From: Flavobacterium succinicans LMG 10402
GTDB taxonomy: Bacteria; Bacteroidota; Bacteroidia; Flavobacteriales; Flavobacteriaceae
NCBI RefSeq assembly: GCF_000611675.1
Contig: NZ_JATV01000008.1
Coordinates: 124,001-188,000, forward strand
DNA: 64,000 bases
Direction of reading: 5' to 3'
The notes below the pieces were generated by a model that made no database searches, had not been told where the DNA came from, and saw only the letters and a list, made by a program, of their open reading frames with translations. Shown here piece after piece: positions 1 to 8,630 of the stretch. Both the position numbers and the translations under genes were made by a program. Every line of letters begins with the position of its first letter. Positions within the stretch are counted from its first letter, which is position 1.

Positions 1-695
1 TTAATAATTTTAAAGCCGTTATTGTTCCTTTGAAATTTGATTTTCAAAAAAATAAAAACGAGTATCGATTGTCAACGATGACTAAGCATAATTTGTCTAA
101 AGCTGGTTTTGAAGTGTATTATAATGAAGAGCCAAATTCTTATGATAAATGTAGTTTATTGTATGTAGATGTCATTAATTTAAAATCATTTTTAGCCACT
201 AAGATGTATTTTGTGCTAAAAGATTGTAATGGAAAAGAAATATTTAGATCAGCAACTGGCTATTCAAAAGAAAAAGAGTATCCGTTGGCTTATAAAGAGG
301 TTTTAGAGGAAGCTTTTGCTTCTTTGTATGCTCGTAATTATAAATACGAGGGTAGTACTGCGGTGGTGGACTTGAATCCTAGTACTTCAAACGTTGCAGT
401 ACCAGCACCTATAGTTGCAACAAGTGCTGTTGTGCCTGCTGTCGTACCGATTTCTACAACTGCTGCTGCTGCAGGAGCAGAGGTGTATTATGCTCAACCT
501 ACAAGTAATGGATATCAATTGGTTGATACTACACCAAAAGTGATTATGAAATTATATAAAACCTCTAAGAGCGATTATTTTACAGCAATAAAAGGAAACG
601 TGCAAGGGGTTTTGTTTTTAAAAGACAATAATTGGTTTTTTGAATACTATCAAAATGAACAACTAATGTCTGAAAAAATAGCGATTAAGTTTTAG
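1..695 (+). CDS. Hypothetical protein, 5' end outside window
   Basis: The frame is open from base 3 of the window, so the start lies upstream; the TTG near base 30 is internal. About 230 residues are visible. The first ~110 form a mixed alpha/beta segment (VIVPLKFDF, then LLYVDVINLKSF). Next comes an Ala/Val/Pro/Thr-rich low-complexity linker (about residues 125-160), then a short C-terminal segment ending in KIAIKF. I do not recognise a named family; proteins with this look are common unnamed proteins in flavobacteria. It converges with rarA across a shared hairpin. Real coding sequence is likely because of its length and normal composition; the function is unknown. Confidence 0.75.
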   Translation, partial: NNFKAVIVPLKFDFQKNKNEYRLSTMTKHNLSKAGFEVYYNEEPNSYDKCSLLYVDVINLKSFLATKMYFVLKDCNGKEIFRSATGYSKEKEYPLAYKEVLEEAFASLYARNYKYEGSTAVVDLNPSTSNVAVPAPIVATSAVVPAVVPISTTAAAAGAEVYYAQPTSNGYQLVDTTPKVIMKLYKTSKSDYFTAIKGNVQGVLFLKDNNWFFEYYQNEQLMSEKIAIKF

Positions 696-723
696 TTAGT
701 TTAGAATACCAACCGAACAAATA

Positions 724-766
724 AAAAAACGAGAATGCTGATTAATCAAAGCATTCTCGTTTTTGT
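724..766. terminator. Bidirectional intrinsic terminator
   Basis: A perfect 10-bp stem (CGAGAATGCT at 730-739 with AGCATTCTCG at 750-759) has an A-run on its left and a T-run on its right. It lies between the convergent hypothetical gene and rarA, so it can stop transcription from both sides. Confidence 0.85.
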
Positions 767-805
767 TTTATTTTATTTACTTCTAACCTCTAACTTCTAA
801 CCTCA

Positions 806-2083
806 TTAGTATCCATACTTCTCCTTCCATCTATTCTTCAAAAACTCTCGGATACTATTTTCTCTCGAATTATTACCAGGAACATAAATAGGCGTGTTGC
901 TTAGCGCGTCAGGAAGGAATTCTTGTTCGGCAAAATTGTTCGCGTAATCGTGTGAATATTTGTATTCTTCACCATAGCCCAATTCCTTCATTAATTTCGT
1001 TGGAGCGTTTCTTAAGTGCAAGGGTACAGGCAAATCTCCCGTTTGTTTTACGATTTGTTGAGCGGTGCCAATGGCCATATACGAAGCGTTACTTTTTGGG
1101 GAAGTTGCCAAATATACCGCACACTGACTCAAAATAATGCGACTCTCAGGGTAGCCAATCGTAGCCACCGCTTGAAAAGTATTATTAGCCATAATAAATG
1201 CCGTCGGATTAGCATTACCAATGTCTTCACTTGCCAAAATCAACATCCGTCTGGCAATGAATTTAACATCTTCGCCGCCTTCAATCATTCGTGCCAACCA
1301 ATATACCGCTCCATTGGGGTCACTCCCTCGAATCGATTTTATAAAAGCGGAAACAATGTCATAATGTTGTTCTCCCGTCTTGTCATACAACACTGTGTTT
1401 TGTTGCACCAATTCCAAAACCCGCTCATTGGTAATAATAATCGGTTCCGAGGCCGAGGCATTGACCACCAATTCAAAAATATTAAGCAGTTTTCTACCAT
1501 CGCCTCCAGATAATCGCAGCAAAGCTTCGGTTTCTTTTAACTCAATTTTTTTGCTGGCCAAAATGGCGTCCGCTTGCATCGCTCTTTCCAGCAGAGATTC
1601 TAAATCTTCTTTGGTAAAAGCATTCAAAATATACACTTGACAACGCGATAACAACGCGGGAATCACCTCAAAACTCGGATTTTCAGTCGTAGCACCAATC
1701 AAAGTAATCCATCCTTTTTCCACCGCCGCCAAAAGCGAATCTTGTTGCGATTTACTAAACCGGTGAATCTCATCAATAAATAAAATTGGATTTTTAGCCG
1801 TAAACAATCCGCCACTTTGTTTGGCTTTTTCAATCACATCCCGAATGTCCTTCACCCCAGAATTGATAGCACTCAATTCATAAAAAGGTCGTTTAGATTC
1901 CTGTGCAATAATCTGCGCCAACGTAGTTTTTCCAGTACCCGGCGGTCCCCACAATAGCAGCGAGGGGATGATTCCGTTCTTAATTTGTTGCGTCAACGAG
2001 CCGTTAGGCCCCACCAAATGCGTTTGACTAATATAATCCGTCAAGGCTTGTGGCCGAATGCGTTCTGCTAAAGGTGCTTCCAT
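806..2083 (-). CDS. rarA: Replication-associated recombination protein A (RarA/MgsA, AAA+ ATPase)
   Basis: RarA is a clamp-loader-like AAA+ ATPase that acts at stalled replication forks. The protein has Walker A GPPGTGKT (about residues 46-53), Walker B with DEIHRF (about 104-109), a sensor-1 region ([10 protein letters not shown]) and the C-terminal MgsA/RarA tetramerisation region. The start is set at [12 protein letters not shown] (ATG at 2083), giving 425 aa, close to the family's usual length. A longer frame to 2173 adds 30 residues with no family resemblance. A TAnnTTTG -7 box ends only 4 bases before this ATG, which supports the choice and suggests a leaderless mRNA. It is a single gene, transcribed away from the rhomboid gene. 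Confidence 0.95.
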   Translation of the reverse strand: MEAPLAERIRPQALTDYISQTHLVGPNGSLTQQIKNGIIPSLLLWGPPGTGKTTLAQIIAQESKRPFYELSAINSGVKDIRDVIEKAKQSGGLFTAKNPILFIDEIHRFSKSQQDSLLAAVEKGWITLIGATTENPSFEVIPALLSRCQVYILNAFTKEDLESLLERAMQADAILASKKIELKETEALLRLSGGDGRKLLNIFELVVNASASEPIIITNERVLELVQQNTVLYDKTGEQHYDIVSAFIKSIRGSDPNGAVYWLARMIEGGEDVKFIARRMLILASEDIGNANPTAFIMANNTFQAVATIGYPESRIILSQCAVYLATSPKSNASYMAIGTAQQIVKQTGDLPVPLHLRNAPTKLMKELGYGEEYKYSHDYANNFAEQEFLPDALSNTPIYVPGNNSRENSIREFLKNRWKEKYGY

Positions 2084-2087
2084 ACCA

Positions 2088-2095
2088 CAAAAATA
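2088..2095 (-). promoter_or_regulatory. -7 promoter box of rarA (leaderless arrangement)
   Basis: On the minus strand the sequence reads TATTTTTG, a match to the Bacteroidota TAnnTTTG box, followed by TGGT and the rarA ATG. No clear -33 TTTG is found at the usual 19-20 base spacing. Confidence 0.45.
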
Positions 2096-2192
2096 AACAT
2101 TTTTTATAGTTTTCAGGAGCCAATCCAGCTGTACATTACAAGTCCTCGCACCGCGCTCTGTTTTTCTAGGCATAAAAGGAGCTTCCTTTGGT

Positions 2193-2245
2193 CGCTCTTT
2201 TCTGCCAAGAAAAAAGTAGAGCGCGGCACTCCGGGCTTTCCATTC
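2193..2245. repeat. Degenerate palindromic intergenic element
   Basis: CGCTCT (2193-2198) pairs with AGAGCG (2218-2223) and TTCT with AGAA inside it. A GGGCTTTCC motif follows. On the minus strand this reads GGAAAGCCC, the same motif as in the element at 46727-46790, so this is probably a decayed copy of that family. It lies in the 263-bp gap between rarA and the rhomboid gene; no gene is supported there. Confidence 0.35.
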
Positions 2246-2346
2246 CTATCTGGGCTAAACCTACCACAACACATTAGGTATGACAATTTAGCATTTTCGC
2301 TATTTTGGATGTATTTTTGAGAGACCAATAGCATAGCATTTATCCT

Positions 2347-3126
2347 ATGGAAGAAAACCATTTTCAATTTCGTAATCGCGTAGTCCTTTTACCGCTACTT
2401 TTTTTATTGACGATATGGTTGGTCTACTGGCTCGAAGTTCGTTTCCATTTCGATTTTGACAAAAATGGGATTTATCCACGTACTTTCTCGGGTTTACAAG
2501 GTGTACTTTTTAGTCCTTTCATCCATTCCGATTTATTGCATTTGTATAATAATTCCCTGCCATTACTCGTTTTGTTGACTGCCCTGTCTTATTTTTATCC
2601 TAAGCAAATGCTAGCTGTTCTTTGCTTCGGAATAGTATTGTCTGGTGTTATTACTTGGGTTATTGGCCGCCCTAATTATCATATTGGTGCTAGTGGACTC
2701 ATTTATGTTTTAGTGAGTTTTATCTTCTTCAAAGGAATTCAAACCCAATATTATCGTTTGGTAGCACTTTCTTTAACTGTAGTTTTAGTTTATGGTGGTT
2801 TGATTTGGTATGTCTTCCCCGAAGTAGACAATACTATTTCTTGGGAAGGTCATTTAGCGGGTTTTATCACTGGATTTTTATTGTCTATTGTTTTCAAAGC
2901 CGAAGAATATCAAAAAATCTATAAATACGAATGGGAACGCCCAGATTATGACCCATCGGAAGATAAATTTATGCAACGCTTTGACGAAAACGGCAATTTT
3001 GTAAATCCGCCAAAACCAGAGGTAGAGGAGGAGGTTGATCCCATAATGGCGTATTTTACCTCCAATTTACCCATTCATTACGATTGTATACCCACACAAA
3101 AAAAGGAACCAAAACAAGAGTCCTGA
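2347..3126 (+). CDS. Rhomboid-family intramembrane serine protease
   Basis: Rhomboids cleave substrate proteins inside the membrane with a Ser-His dyad. This 259-aa protein has six or so hydrophobic segments in its first ~185 residues, the serine motif GASG (in HIGASGLIYVL) and the histidine motif GHLAG in a later helix. HSDLLHLYNNS resembles the family's H-xx-HL-NN segment. The last ~75 residues form a charged cytoplasmic tail. It stands alone between two minus-strand genes. Its substrate cannot be told from the sequence. An AAAGGAA/TTCCTTT pair at the stop codon (3102-3133) might act as a weak terminator. Confidence 0.88.
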   Translation: MEENHFQFRNRVVLLPLLFLLTIWLVYWLEVRFHFDFDKNGIYPRTFSGLQGVLFSPFIHSDLLHLYNNSLPLLVLLTALSYFYPKQMLAVLCFGIVLSGVITWVIGRPNYHIGASGLIYVLVSFIFFKGIQTQYYRLVALSLTVVLVYGGLIWYVFPEVDNTISWEGHLAGFITGFLLSIVFKAEEYQKIYKYEWERPDYDPSEDKFMQRFDENGNFVNPPKPEVEEEVDPIMAYFTSNLPIHYDCIPTQKKEPKQES

Positions 3127-3194
3127 TTCCTTTAATATTAAGTAATTCGTGATTTTCTACCACGAACTGTATTCTATAATCTGCATTCTACAAT

Positions 3195-3929
3195 CTAGCT
3201 ACGCTGTCTCACCGCTTCATATAGGAAAGCACCACAAGCAACTGAAACGTTTAATGAACCAATGGTTCCAAACATAGGCAATTTTGCCTTCTCGTCAATG
3301 ATTTTTAAAACCGATGGATTAATACCTCGGTCTTCGGCTCCCATTACAATAGCAGTAGGGCCAGAAAGGGTTACATCATACAAACTTTTTTCTGTTTTTT
3401 CAGTAGCTGCTACTGTGGTAATGCCGCTCGCTTGCAGCAAGAAAATAGCATCTTTTATATGGTCTACTTTGCAAATCGGAATGTTAAAAACAGCCCCTGC
3501 AGATGTTTTTACTGTATCTCCATTTACAGGTGCCGATCCTGATTTTTGAACGATTATTCCATTAACGCCAGTACATTCAGCTGTTCTAATAATAGCTCCA
3601 AAATTTCTAGCATCAGATATTCCATCCAATACTAAGAATAATGGATTTTTACCATTTTCAAGAACTGTTTCAATTAAAGATTCTAAATCAAAAAAGGAGA
3701 TAGGAGAGATAGTAGCTACCGCACCTTGGTGATTATTAGGTGTGAGTCGGTTTAGTTTCTCAACAGGAACATAAGAGAAATTAATATTTTCTCTTTTCAT
3801 GACTTTCATTAAGTCTTTCATTAGGTCGCCACTAGCTTCCTTTTGTATGTAAACTTTATCTACTGTTGCCCCTGCTTGAATCGCTTCAATGATGGCTCTT
3901 ATCCCAAATATTTGATGTTCTTTTTCCAT
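3195..3929 (-). CDS. rlmB: 23S rRNA 2'-O-methyltransferase RlmB (SpoU/TrmH family)
   Basis: The 244-aa SPOUT methyltransferase carries the three SpoU motifs: NFGAIIRTAE (motif 1), MGAEDRGI (motif 2) and LNVSVACGAFLYE (motif 3). The N-terminal substrate-binding domain begins IFGIRAIIEAI, as in RlmB, which methylates G2251 of 23S rRNA in E. coli. The start is set at MEKEHQIFGI (ATG at 3929); a longer frame adds nine hydrophobic residues overlapping the promoter. A TATCTTTG box ends five bases before this ATG. TrmH-family paralogues with other rRNA or tRNA targets are the alternative. Confidence 0.9.
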   Translation of the reverse strand: MEKEHQIFGIRAIIEAIQAGATVDKVYIQKEASGDLMKDLMKVMKRENINFSYVPVEKLNRLTPNNHQGAVATISPISFFDLESLIETVLENGKNPLFLVLDGISDARNFGAIIRTAECTGVNGIIVQKSGSAPVNGDTVKTSAGAVFNIPICKVDHIKDAIFLLQASGITTVAATEKTEKSLYDVTLSGPTAIVMGAEDRGINPSVLKIIDEKAKLPMFGTIGSLNVSVACGAFLYEAVRQRS

Positions 3930-3934
3930 AGGGG

Positions 3935-3942
3935 CAAAGATA
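3935..3942 (-). promoter_or_regulatory. -7 promoter box of rlmB (leaderless arrangement)
   Basis: The minus strand reads TATCTTTG, then CCCCT and the rlmB ATG. The region where a -33 box would lie is occupied by the susD terminator stem, so the two signals overlap. Confidence 0.5.
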
Positions 3943-3977
3943 TAAAAAAAAACCACTCCAAATTTTGGAGTGGTTTT
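3943..3977 (-). terminator. Intrinsic terminator of the SusC/SusD operon
   Basis: AAAACCACTCCA (3949-3960) pairs perfectly with TGGAGTGGTTTT (3966-3977). On the minus strand the stem is followed by a long T-run, directly after the SusD-like gene. Confidence 0.9.
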
Positions 3978-4000
3978 AATTGTTGGTTACATGATGTTAT

Positions 4001-5449
4001 TTAGTTGTCCCACCATACTTTAGTAAGAAGTGTCACGTAAGGAACAGGTATGCCTGGTCCAGCTTGAAGTGAAGCACGGTTTACATTAATTTCAATTTGT
4101 GGATAAGGCAATCTTCTAGGGGTAACTCCTCCAGTACGATTTGTTTTAGGAGTAGTTAGTATTGGAAATCCTGTTCTTCTCCAGTCTACAAATGACTCAT
4201 AAGAAGCTTGGTACATAGTTATCCATTTTTGCTCCATAATTCTTGCTAAAGTGTTGTTAAAGGCCACTAGTGGATTTGTTATATAAGTAGCGTCTGTTAC
4301 TCCTAAAGCTGCGAAGTCATTAGCAATAGCTTTTTCATAAGCTATTTTAGAGTTAGATAAATCATTAGCTCTAAAATAAATCTCAGCTTTAATAAATTCA
4401 ACTTCAGCAGCGCTAAGTAAAATTACTGGAGAATTTATTGATGCATAGCTTGGTCCTACACGAGAAAACAGATTTTCCCCAGAGTCATCTGTATCGTTAC
4501 CAGGTAGGTTTCCTAAGTATTGTCCAGCAAGCCCACTATTGTTATTTGTAACTGGTAAAAAGTATTTGCTAATTCTTGGGTCATTTAATGACTTCATGTT
4601 ATCTACAAGAGTTTTACAAACAGCGTTATCTTTTCTGCCTGAAAGAACATCAAATTGGTGGATTGGATTTGCATTGTTTGCAACGGTACCAAAAGTTACT
4701 TTAGCATTATTAGTAACAGTAGCGATCAATGAAGGATTTGTTTGTAAAAAGCTTAAGGCTTGTGTTGGGTTTTTTTTGCTAAGATGATTAAGCAATCTTA
4801 GTTTTAACGAATTAGCAAAAGCTTCCCATTTTACAATATCTCCATTGTATATTAAATCTGCAGTTGAAGGTTTAGCTCCAGCTCCACTCTTTAAGTTTGC
4901 TATAGCTTGATCAAGAGTTGTAATTAAAGCGGGATAAATCACTTCTTGTTTGTCATAAGCTGGGGTAATATTGCCTAGAGCACCTTTTGAGCTTTCGTTG
5001 TACGGTATGTCACCAAAAAGGTCTGTGGCAACACTAAAAGTGTAAGCTTTAAGAACTTGGGATATACCTAAATATATTTTGTCACCACTAACGATTGTTC
5101 TATCCTCAATTGTTTTTAGATCCATTAAAACATCATAAAGATTTCCCCATAAGCCATCTGTGTCAGCAGATGTTATGTTGTATTGTCCATAATTTAATGG
5201 TTGTCCTCTATGTCCAGCATAATGTTGGACAATAGTCGCAGGAATTCTTGTACCATCGCCACCTAGGGTATAAGTAAGGTTAACCTCTGATGCTGATAGT
5301 AAAGTTGCTAATGGAGCTTCTGTAGGATTATTAGGGTCGCTATTTATATCTAGTTCGTGGTCGCAAGACACGAAAACCGCTGATAATGTTATTAAGCCAA
5401 CCAAAAGAGATCGCTTAAAACTACTATTGTGATTTTTTTTCATTTTCAT
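4001..5449 (-). CDS. SusD/RagB-like outer-membrane nutrient-binding lipoprotein
   Basis: SusD-type lipoproteins sit on the cell surface as a lid over a SusC transporter and bind its substrate. This 482-aa protein has a lipoprotein signal with lipobox SAVFVSC (lipidated Cys29), followed by DHELDINSDPNNPTEAP, typical of the SusD-like_2 subgroup. TPR-like helices follow (AYTFSVATDLFGDIPYN). It starts 11 bases after the SusC gene and ends at a strong terminator. No glycoside hydrolase is next to it, so the ligand is unknown and may be a peptide or a sugar. Confidence 0.93.
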   Translation of the reverse strand: MKMKKNHNSSFKRSLLVGLITLSAVFVSCDHELDINSDPNNPTEAPLATLLSASEVNLTYTLGGDGTRIPATIVQHYAGHRGQPLNYGQYNITSADTDGLWGNLYDVLMDLKTIEDRTIVSGDKIYLGISQVLKAYTFSVATDLFGDIPYNESSKGALGNITPAYDKQEVIYPALITTLDQAIANLKSGAGAKPSTADLIYNGDIVKWEAFANSLKLRLLNHLSKKNPTQALSFLQTNPSLIATVTNNAKVTFGTVANNANPIHQFDVLSGRKDNAVCKTLVDNMKSLNDPRISKYFLPVTNNNSGLAGQYLGNLPGNDTDDSGENLFSRVGPSYASINSPVILLSAAEVEFIKAEIYFRANDLSNSKIAYEKAIANDFAALGVTDATYITNPLVAFNNTLARIMEQKWITMYQASYESFVDWRRTGFPILTTPKTNRTGGVTPRRLPYPQIEINVNRASLQAGPGIPVPYVTLLTKVWWDN

Positions 5450-5460
5450 TAATTTTAGTA

Positions 5461-8400
5461 TTAGAATTGTGCTTTTAGATTGAAACCAATTGTTCTTGTT
5501 GTTGGAAATGCAAATCTTGAAACACCCTGAGCGTTACCTGTTCCAAATGAACTTGATTCTGGGTCAACATGAGGTATGTCAGACCAGATAAATAAGTTAC
5601 GACCATACATACCTAAATCTAAAGACTGTATGTGTTTGTTTTTTAGTTTGAAGGTATAGCCTAGAGTCACTTCTCGTAATTTAATCCAGTTGTTTTCATA
5701 GACATATTGTTCATTTGGATAAGCACCAATTCCATACCAAGTTGCATCACGTTTTACAACAACATCATTAGTTGCTCCAGTTGTAGCATTTACTCCAGGA
5801 AAAATGTAGTCGTCATTACGTGTTAAAGTATTTTTGCTAACACCATAAAAATCTAATAATTCTTCAGTACCATTGTACATATATCCACCTCGTCTCATGT
5901 CAACAAGTGCTGTTAGATAAATATTTTTGTAATTAAAAGAAGAACTTATACCTGCTGTCCAATCGGCTTCAGTATGACCAAGTATTATTCCATCTAATAC
6001 AGATGGTATTCCTTCATCATCTACTAATATGTTGCCGTCTTTGTCTCTTGCATAGCCTGATCCTATTAAGGTGCCTAATCTTTCTCCTTTAACTGCATAT
6101 ACCGCAGGGTTTCCACTAAATCCTCCAAGATATACTCTGTCTACACCAGGGTATGTTTCATCTACATGAGATCTGATTCTGCTAAAGTTAAACGTTAAGT
6201 CCCATCTGAAATCTTTAGTTAAGATAGGTGTAGTTCTTAAAGCCAATTCAAAACCTTTTGAAGTTGTTTTTCCACTATTAATAATTGTTGCTGTAGCTCC
6301 TGTAGCAGGGGAAATATCTAATGGTATAATACCATCTGTATTGATGTTTCTGAAGTAAGTTGCGTCAACTCCAATTCTGTCTTTAAATAATTTTAATTCA
6401 ACCCCAACTTCATATTCTGTAGTGAATTCTGGGCTCAAATTAGAATTACTTATTGTGTTTTGAATTGTGTAACCTGCTAAGTTGTTGAATGGGAACTCAA
6501 TTCCTGTAGTAAATCCATCACCAAATATAGCTTTTCTGTATGCAGGCTGTGTAAGATATGGATTAGCATCTCTACCTGTTTTAGAGGCTCCAATACGTAA
6601 TTTACCATAAGTTAGTGCGTCAGATTGTATTTTAAATGCATCAGTAAATATTAAGGAAGCACTAACTCCAGGATAGAAAAAACTTCTATTGTCTTTAGGT
6701 AAAGTTGAACTCCACTCGTTTCTTCCTATAATGTTTATAAAAACATAACTGTCGTAGCTCAAAGATAAGTCTCCGAACACCCCAAATAAAGTTCTTCTAC
6801 TGTTAAAAATGTCTGGAGGGCTGCTTGTCTTAATGTTGTTAGTATTAATAATATTTGGCAATATTAATTCAGTTCCAACAATAGTAGATTGTTGGAAAGT
6901 TCTATTGTTGTAGTCTTGACCAGCAGTTAATGTAGCTTTAAATTTTTCAGTAATTTTTTTATTTAACGTAGCAATTAATGTTGATGTAGTTTCATTTCTG
7001 CTAATGTTGTCATAAGTTAAATTTCCTAAAGGATTTCCACCAGTGTAAATATCCTTAAACAACGTTCTTTTATCGGATAGATAATCATTACCAAGACGAT
7101 AAGATATATTTAAATCTTTTAATATATCAAAAGCGAAGTTTACACCAGTTATGTATCTCTGACTATCTGATTTTGCAGAGTTTTTGTTTACTGTCCATAA
7201 TGGGTTGTCAAAAGAGCCCCCTCTAAAGTTAATTTGTCTTCCGTCAGGTCTTTGGTATCCATAGCCTGTTAAGTTCCAGGTTACAGGAGCGTGAAATAAT
7301 GCAAAAATTGGATTGCTTCCGTCTTGTCCAGCAAAAGAAAGGTCGCCTTTAGAAGTGTTGTAACTTAAGTTGACACCTGCAGTGAATTTTGAACTGAATT
7401 TATAATTGCTGTTGAAGCGGCCATTGAATTTTTCAAAACCCTGACCAGGAACGATGGAGGTTTGTTTTGATTGCCCAATTGATGCGAACATATCATGTGC
7501 TTCAGTAGCGTTTGAAAGTGAAATGTTGTTATTGTAAGTTATGCCAGTTTTTAAGAATTCTTTTCTAGGATCATAGACTTTTAGTTGGATTTGTTGTGGG
7601 CCTAATCCTAGAGCAGCTCCTGCAGCTGCACTTGTTACAGTTTGACCAGTTATTTTTGGTCCAAATGATCTTGAGGTACCCTCTGCATAATTTACACTGT
7701 TTGTTCCTTGTGCATATTCAGTTTGATAATCTGGTAATACTAATGCATTGTCAGCTGCAACTGAGCTAGTGTATTCAATAACTGGTTTTCCAGCTTTATT
7801 TGATCCAGTTTTGGTAGTTATTAATACAACTCCATTAGAACCACGGTTTCCGTATAAAACGGCGCCAGCAGCTCCTTTTAGTACGGTAATGCTTGCAATG
7901 TCATTTGGGTTGATGTCTGAAGCTCTGTTCGGGCTGTTGATTCCTGTTACGGTATTTGAATTACCATCATTGGCATTGCTCATCGGTATACCGTCAATAA
8001 CGTAAAGGGGTTCATTACTATTAGTTAATGATTTATTACCTCCCCTAATTACCAGTCTACTTGCTTGACCAGGGGCACCTCCAGAGGCAGTTACTTGTAC
8101 ACCAGCTACTTTACCACTAAGTGCGCTAACAAGATTTTGATTATTTCCTTTGGTTATGTCAGAGCCAATGATTTTTGTAGATGCATAACCAATAGCTTTA
8201 TCTGATTTTTTAATGCCCAAAGCGGTTACGGCGACACTTTCTAGCTCTACAGCTGCATCTCTTAGTTTTACGCTTATTGATGTAGAGCTAGCTAGAACTT
8301 CTTGAGTGTTCATCCCAACAAAGCTAAAAATCAATACTTGGCTTGGGCTTGCTTTAATGGCAAATTTACCATCAAAATCGGTTTGTGTTCCTTTTTTTGT

Positions 8401-8544
8401 TCCTTTAACTAACACACTCACGCCGGGTATTGGCAATCCTGCATTGTCAGAAACAGTACCAGAAACAGATCTTTCTTGCGCAAAGGTTACTTGCGTCATT
8501 AGCACCATTAAAAGGGCTAATAGTCCGTTGAACTTTAGTTTCAT
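5461..8544 (-). CDS. SusC/RagA-type TonB-dependent outer-membrane transporter
   Basis: The 1027-aa protein has a signal peptide (cleavage near TFA/QERS, residue 22) and a carboxypeptidase-regulatory-like domain (about 26-110; GTVSDNAGLPIPGVSV). The SusC linker (VTALGIKKSDKAIGYA) and a TonB plug follow, including the hallmark PLYVIDGIPM and DIASITVLKGAAG, then a large beta barrel ending in aromatic Phe (NLKAQF). It imports the ligand captured by the downstream SusD-like partner, using TonB-ExbBD energy. It lies 86 bases after the Omp85-like gene on the same strand and may be co-transcribed with it. The substrate cannot be assigned. Confidence 0.96.
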   Translation of the reverse strand: MKLKFNGLLALLMVLMTQVTFAQERSVSGTVSDNAGLPIPGVSVLVKGTKKGTQTDFDGKFAIKASPSQVLIFSFVGMNTQEVLASSTSISVKLRDAAVELESVAVTALGIKKSDKAIGYASTKIIGSDITKGNNQNLVSALSGKVAGVQVTASGGAPGQASRLVIRGGNKSLTNSNEPLYVIDGIPMSNANDGNSNTVTGINSPNRASDINPNDIASITVLKGAAGAVLYGNRGSNGVVLITTKTGSNKAGKPVIEYTSSVAADNALVLPDYQTEYAQGTNSVNYAEGTSRSFGPKITGQTVTSAAAGAALGLGPQQIQLKVYDPRKEFLKTGITYNNNISLSNATEAHDMFASIGQSKQTSIVPGQGFEKFNGRFNSNYKFSSKFTAGVNLSYNTSKGDLSFAGQDGSNPIFALFHAPVTWNLTGYGYQRPDGRQINFRGGSFDNPLWTVNKNSAKSDSQRYITGVNFAFDILKDLNISYRLGNDYLSDKRTLFKDIYTGGNPLGNLTYDNISRNETTSTLIATLNKKITEKFKATLTAGQDYNNRTFQQSTIVGTELILPNIINTNNIKTSSPPDIFNSRRTLFGVFGDLSLSYDSYVFINIIGRNEWSSTLPKDNRSFFYPGVSASLIFTDAFKIQSDALTYGKLRIGASKTGRDANPYLTQPAYRKAIFGDGFTTGIEFPFNNLAGYTIQNTISNSNLSPEFTTEYEVGVELKLFKDRIGVDATYFRNINTDGIIPLDISPATGATATIINSGKTTSKGFELALRTTPILTKDFRWDLTFNFSRIRSHVDETYPGVDRVYLGGFSGNPAVYAVKGERLGTLIGSGYARDKDGNILVDDEGIPSVLDGIILGHTEADWTAGISSSFNYKNIYLTALVDMRRGGYMYNGTEELLDFYGVSKNTLTRNDDYIFPGVNATTGATNDVVVKRDATWYGIGAYPNEQYVYENNWIKLREVTLGYTFKLKNKHIQSLDLGMYGRNLFIWSDIPHVDPESSSFGTGNAQGVSRFAFPTTRTIGFNLKAQF

Positions 8545-8630
8545 TATTTAATTGTTTTGAATTAGTTTGTCAAAACTCTTAATAATTTGTTAACAATCCT
8601 AATATATTTTAATTTTTTTTAACTCACGTT

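Noticed and set aside
2084..2173. Longer N terminus for RarA (start at 2173)
   Set aside because: The extra 30 residues are not family-like and the -7 promoter box lies inside them.
2113..2367. 84-codon minus-strand frame between rarA and the rhomboid gene
   Set aside because: It overlaps the palindromic element and the first codons of the rhomboid gene, has no family resemblance and an odd composition.
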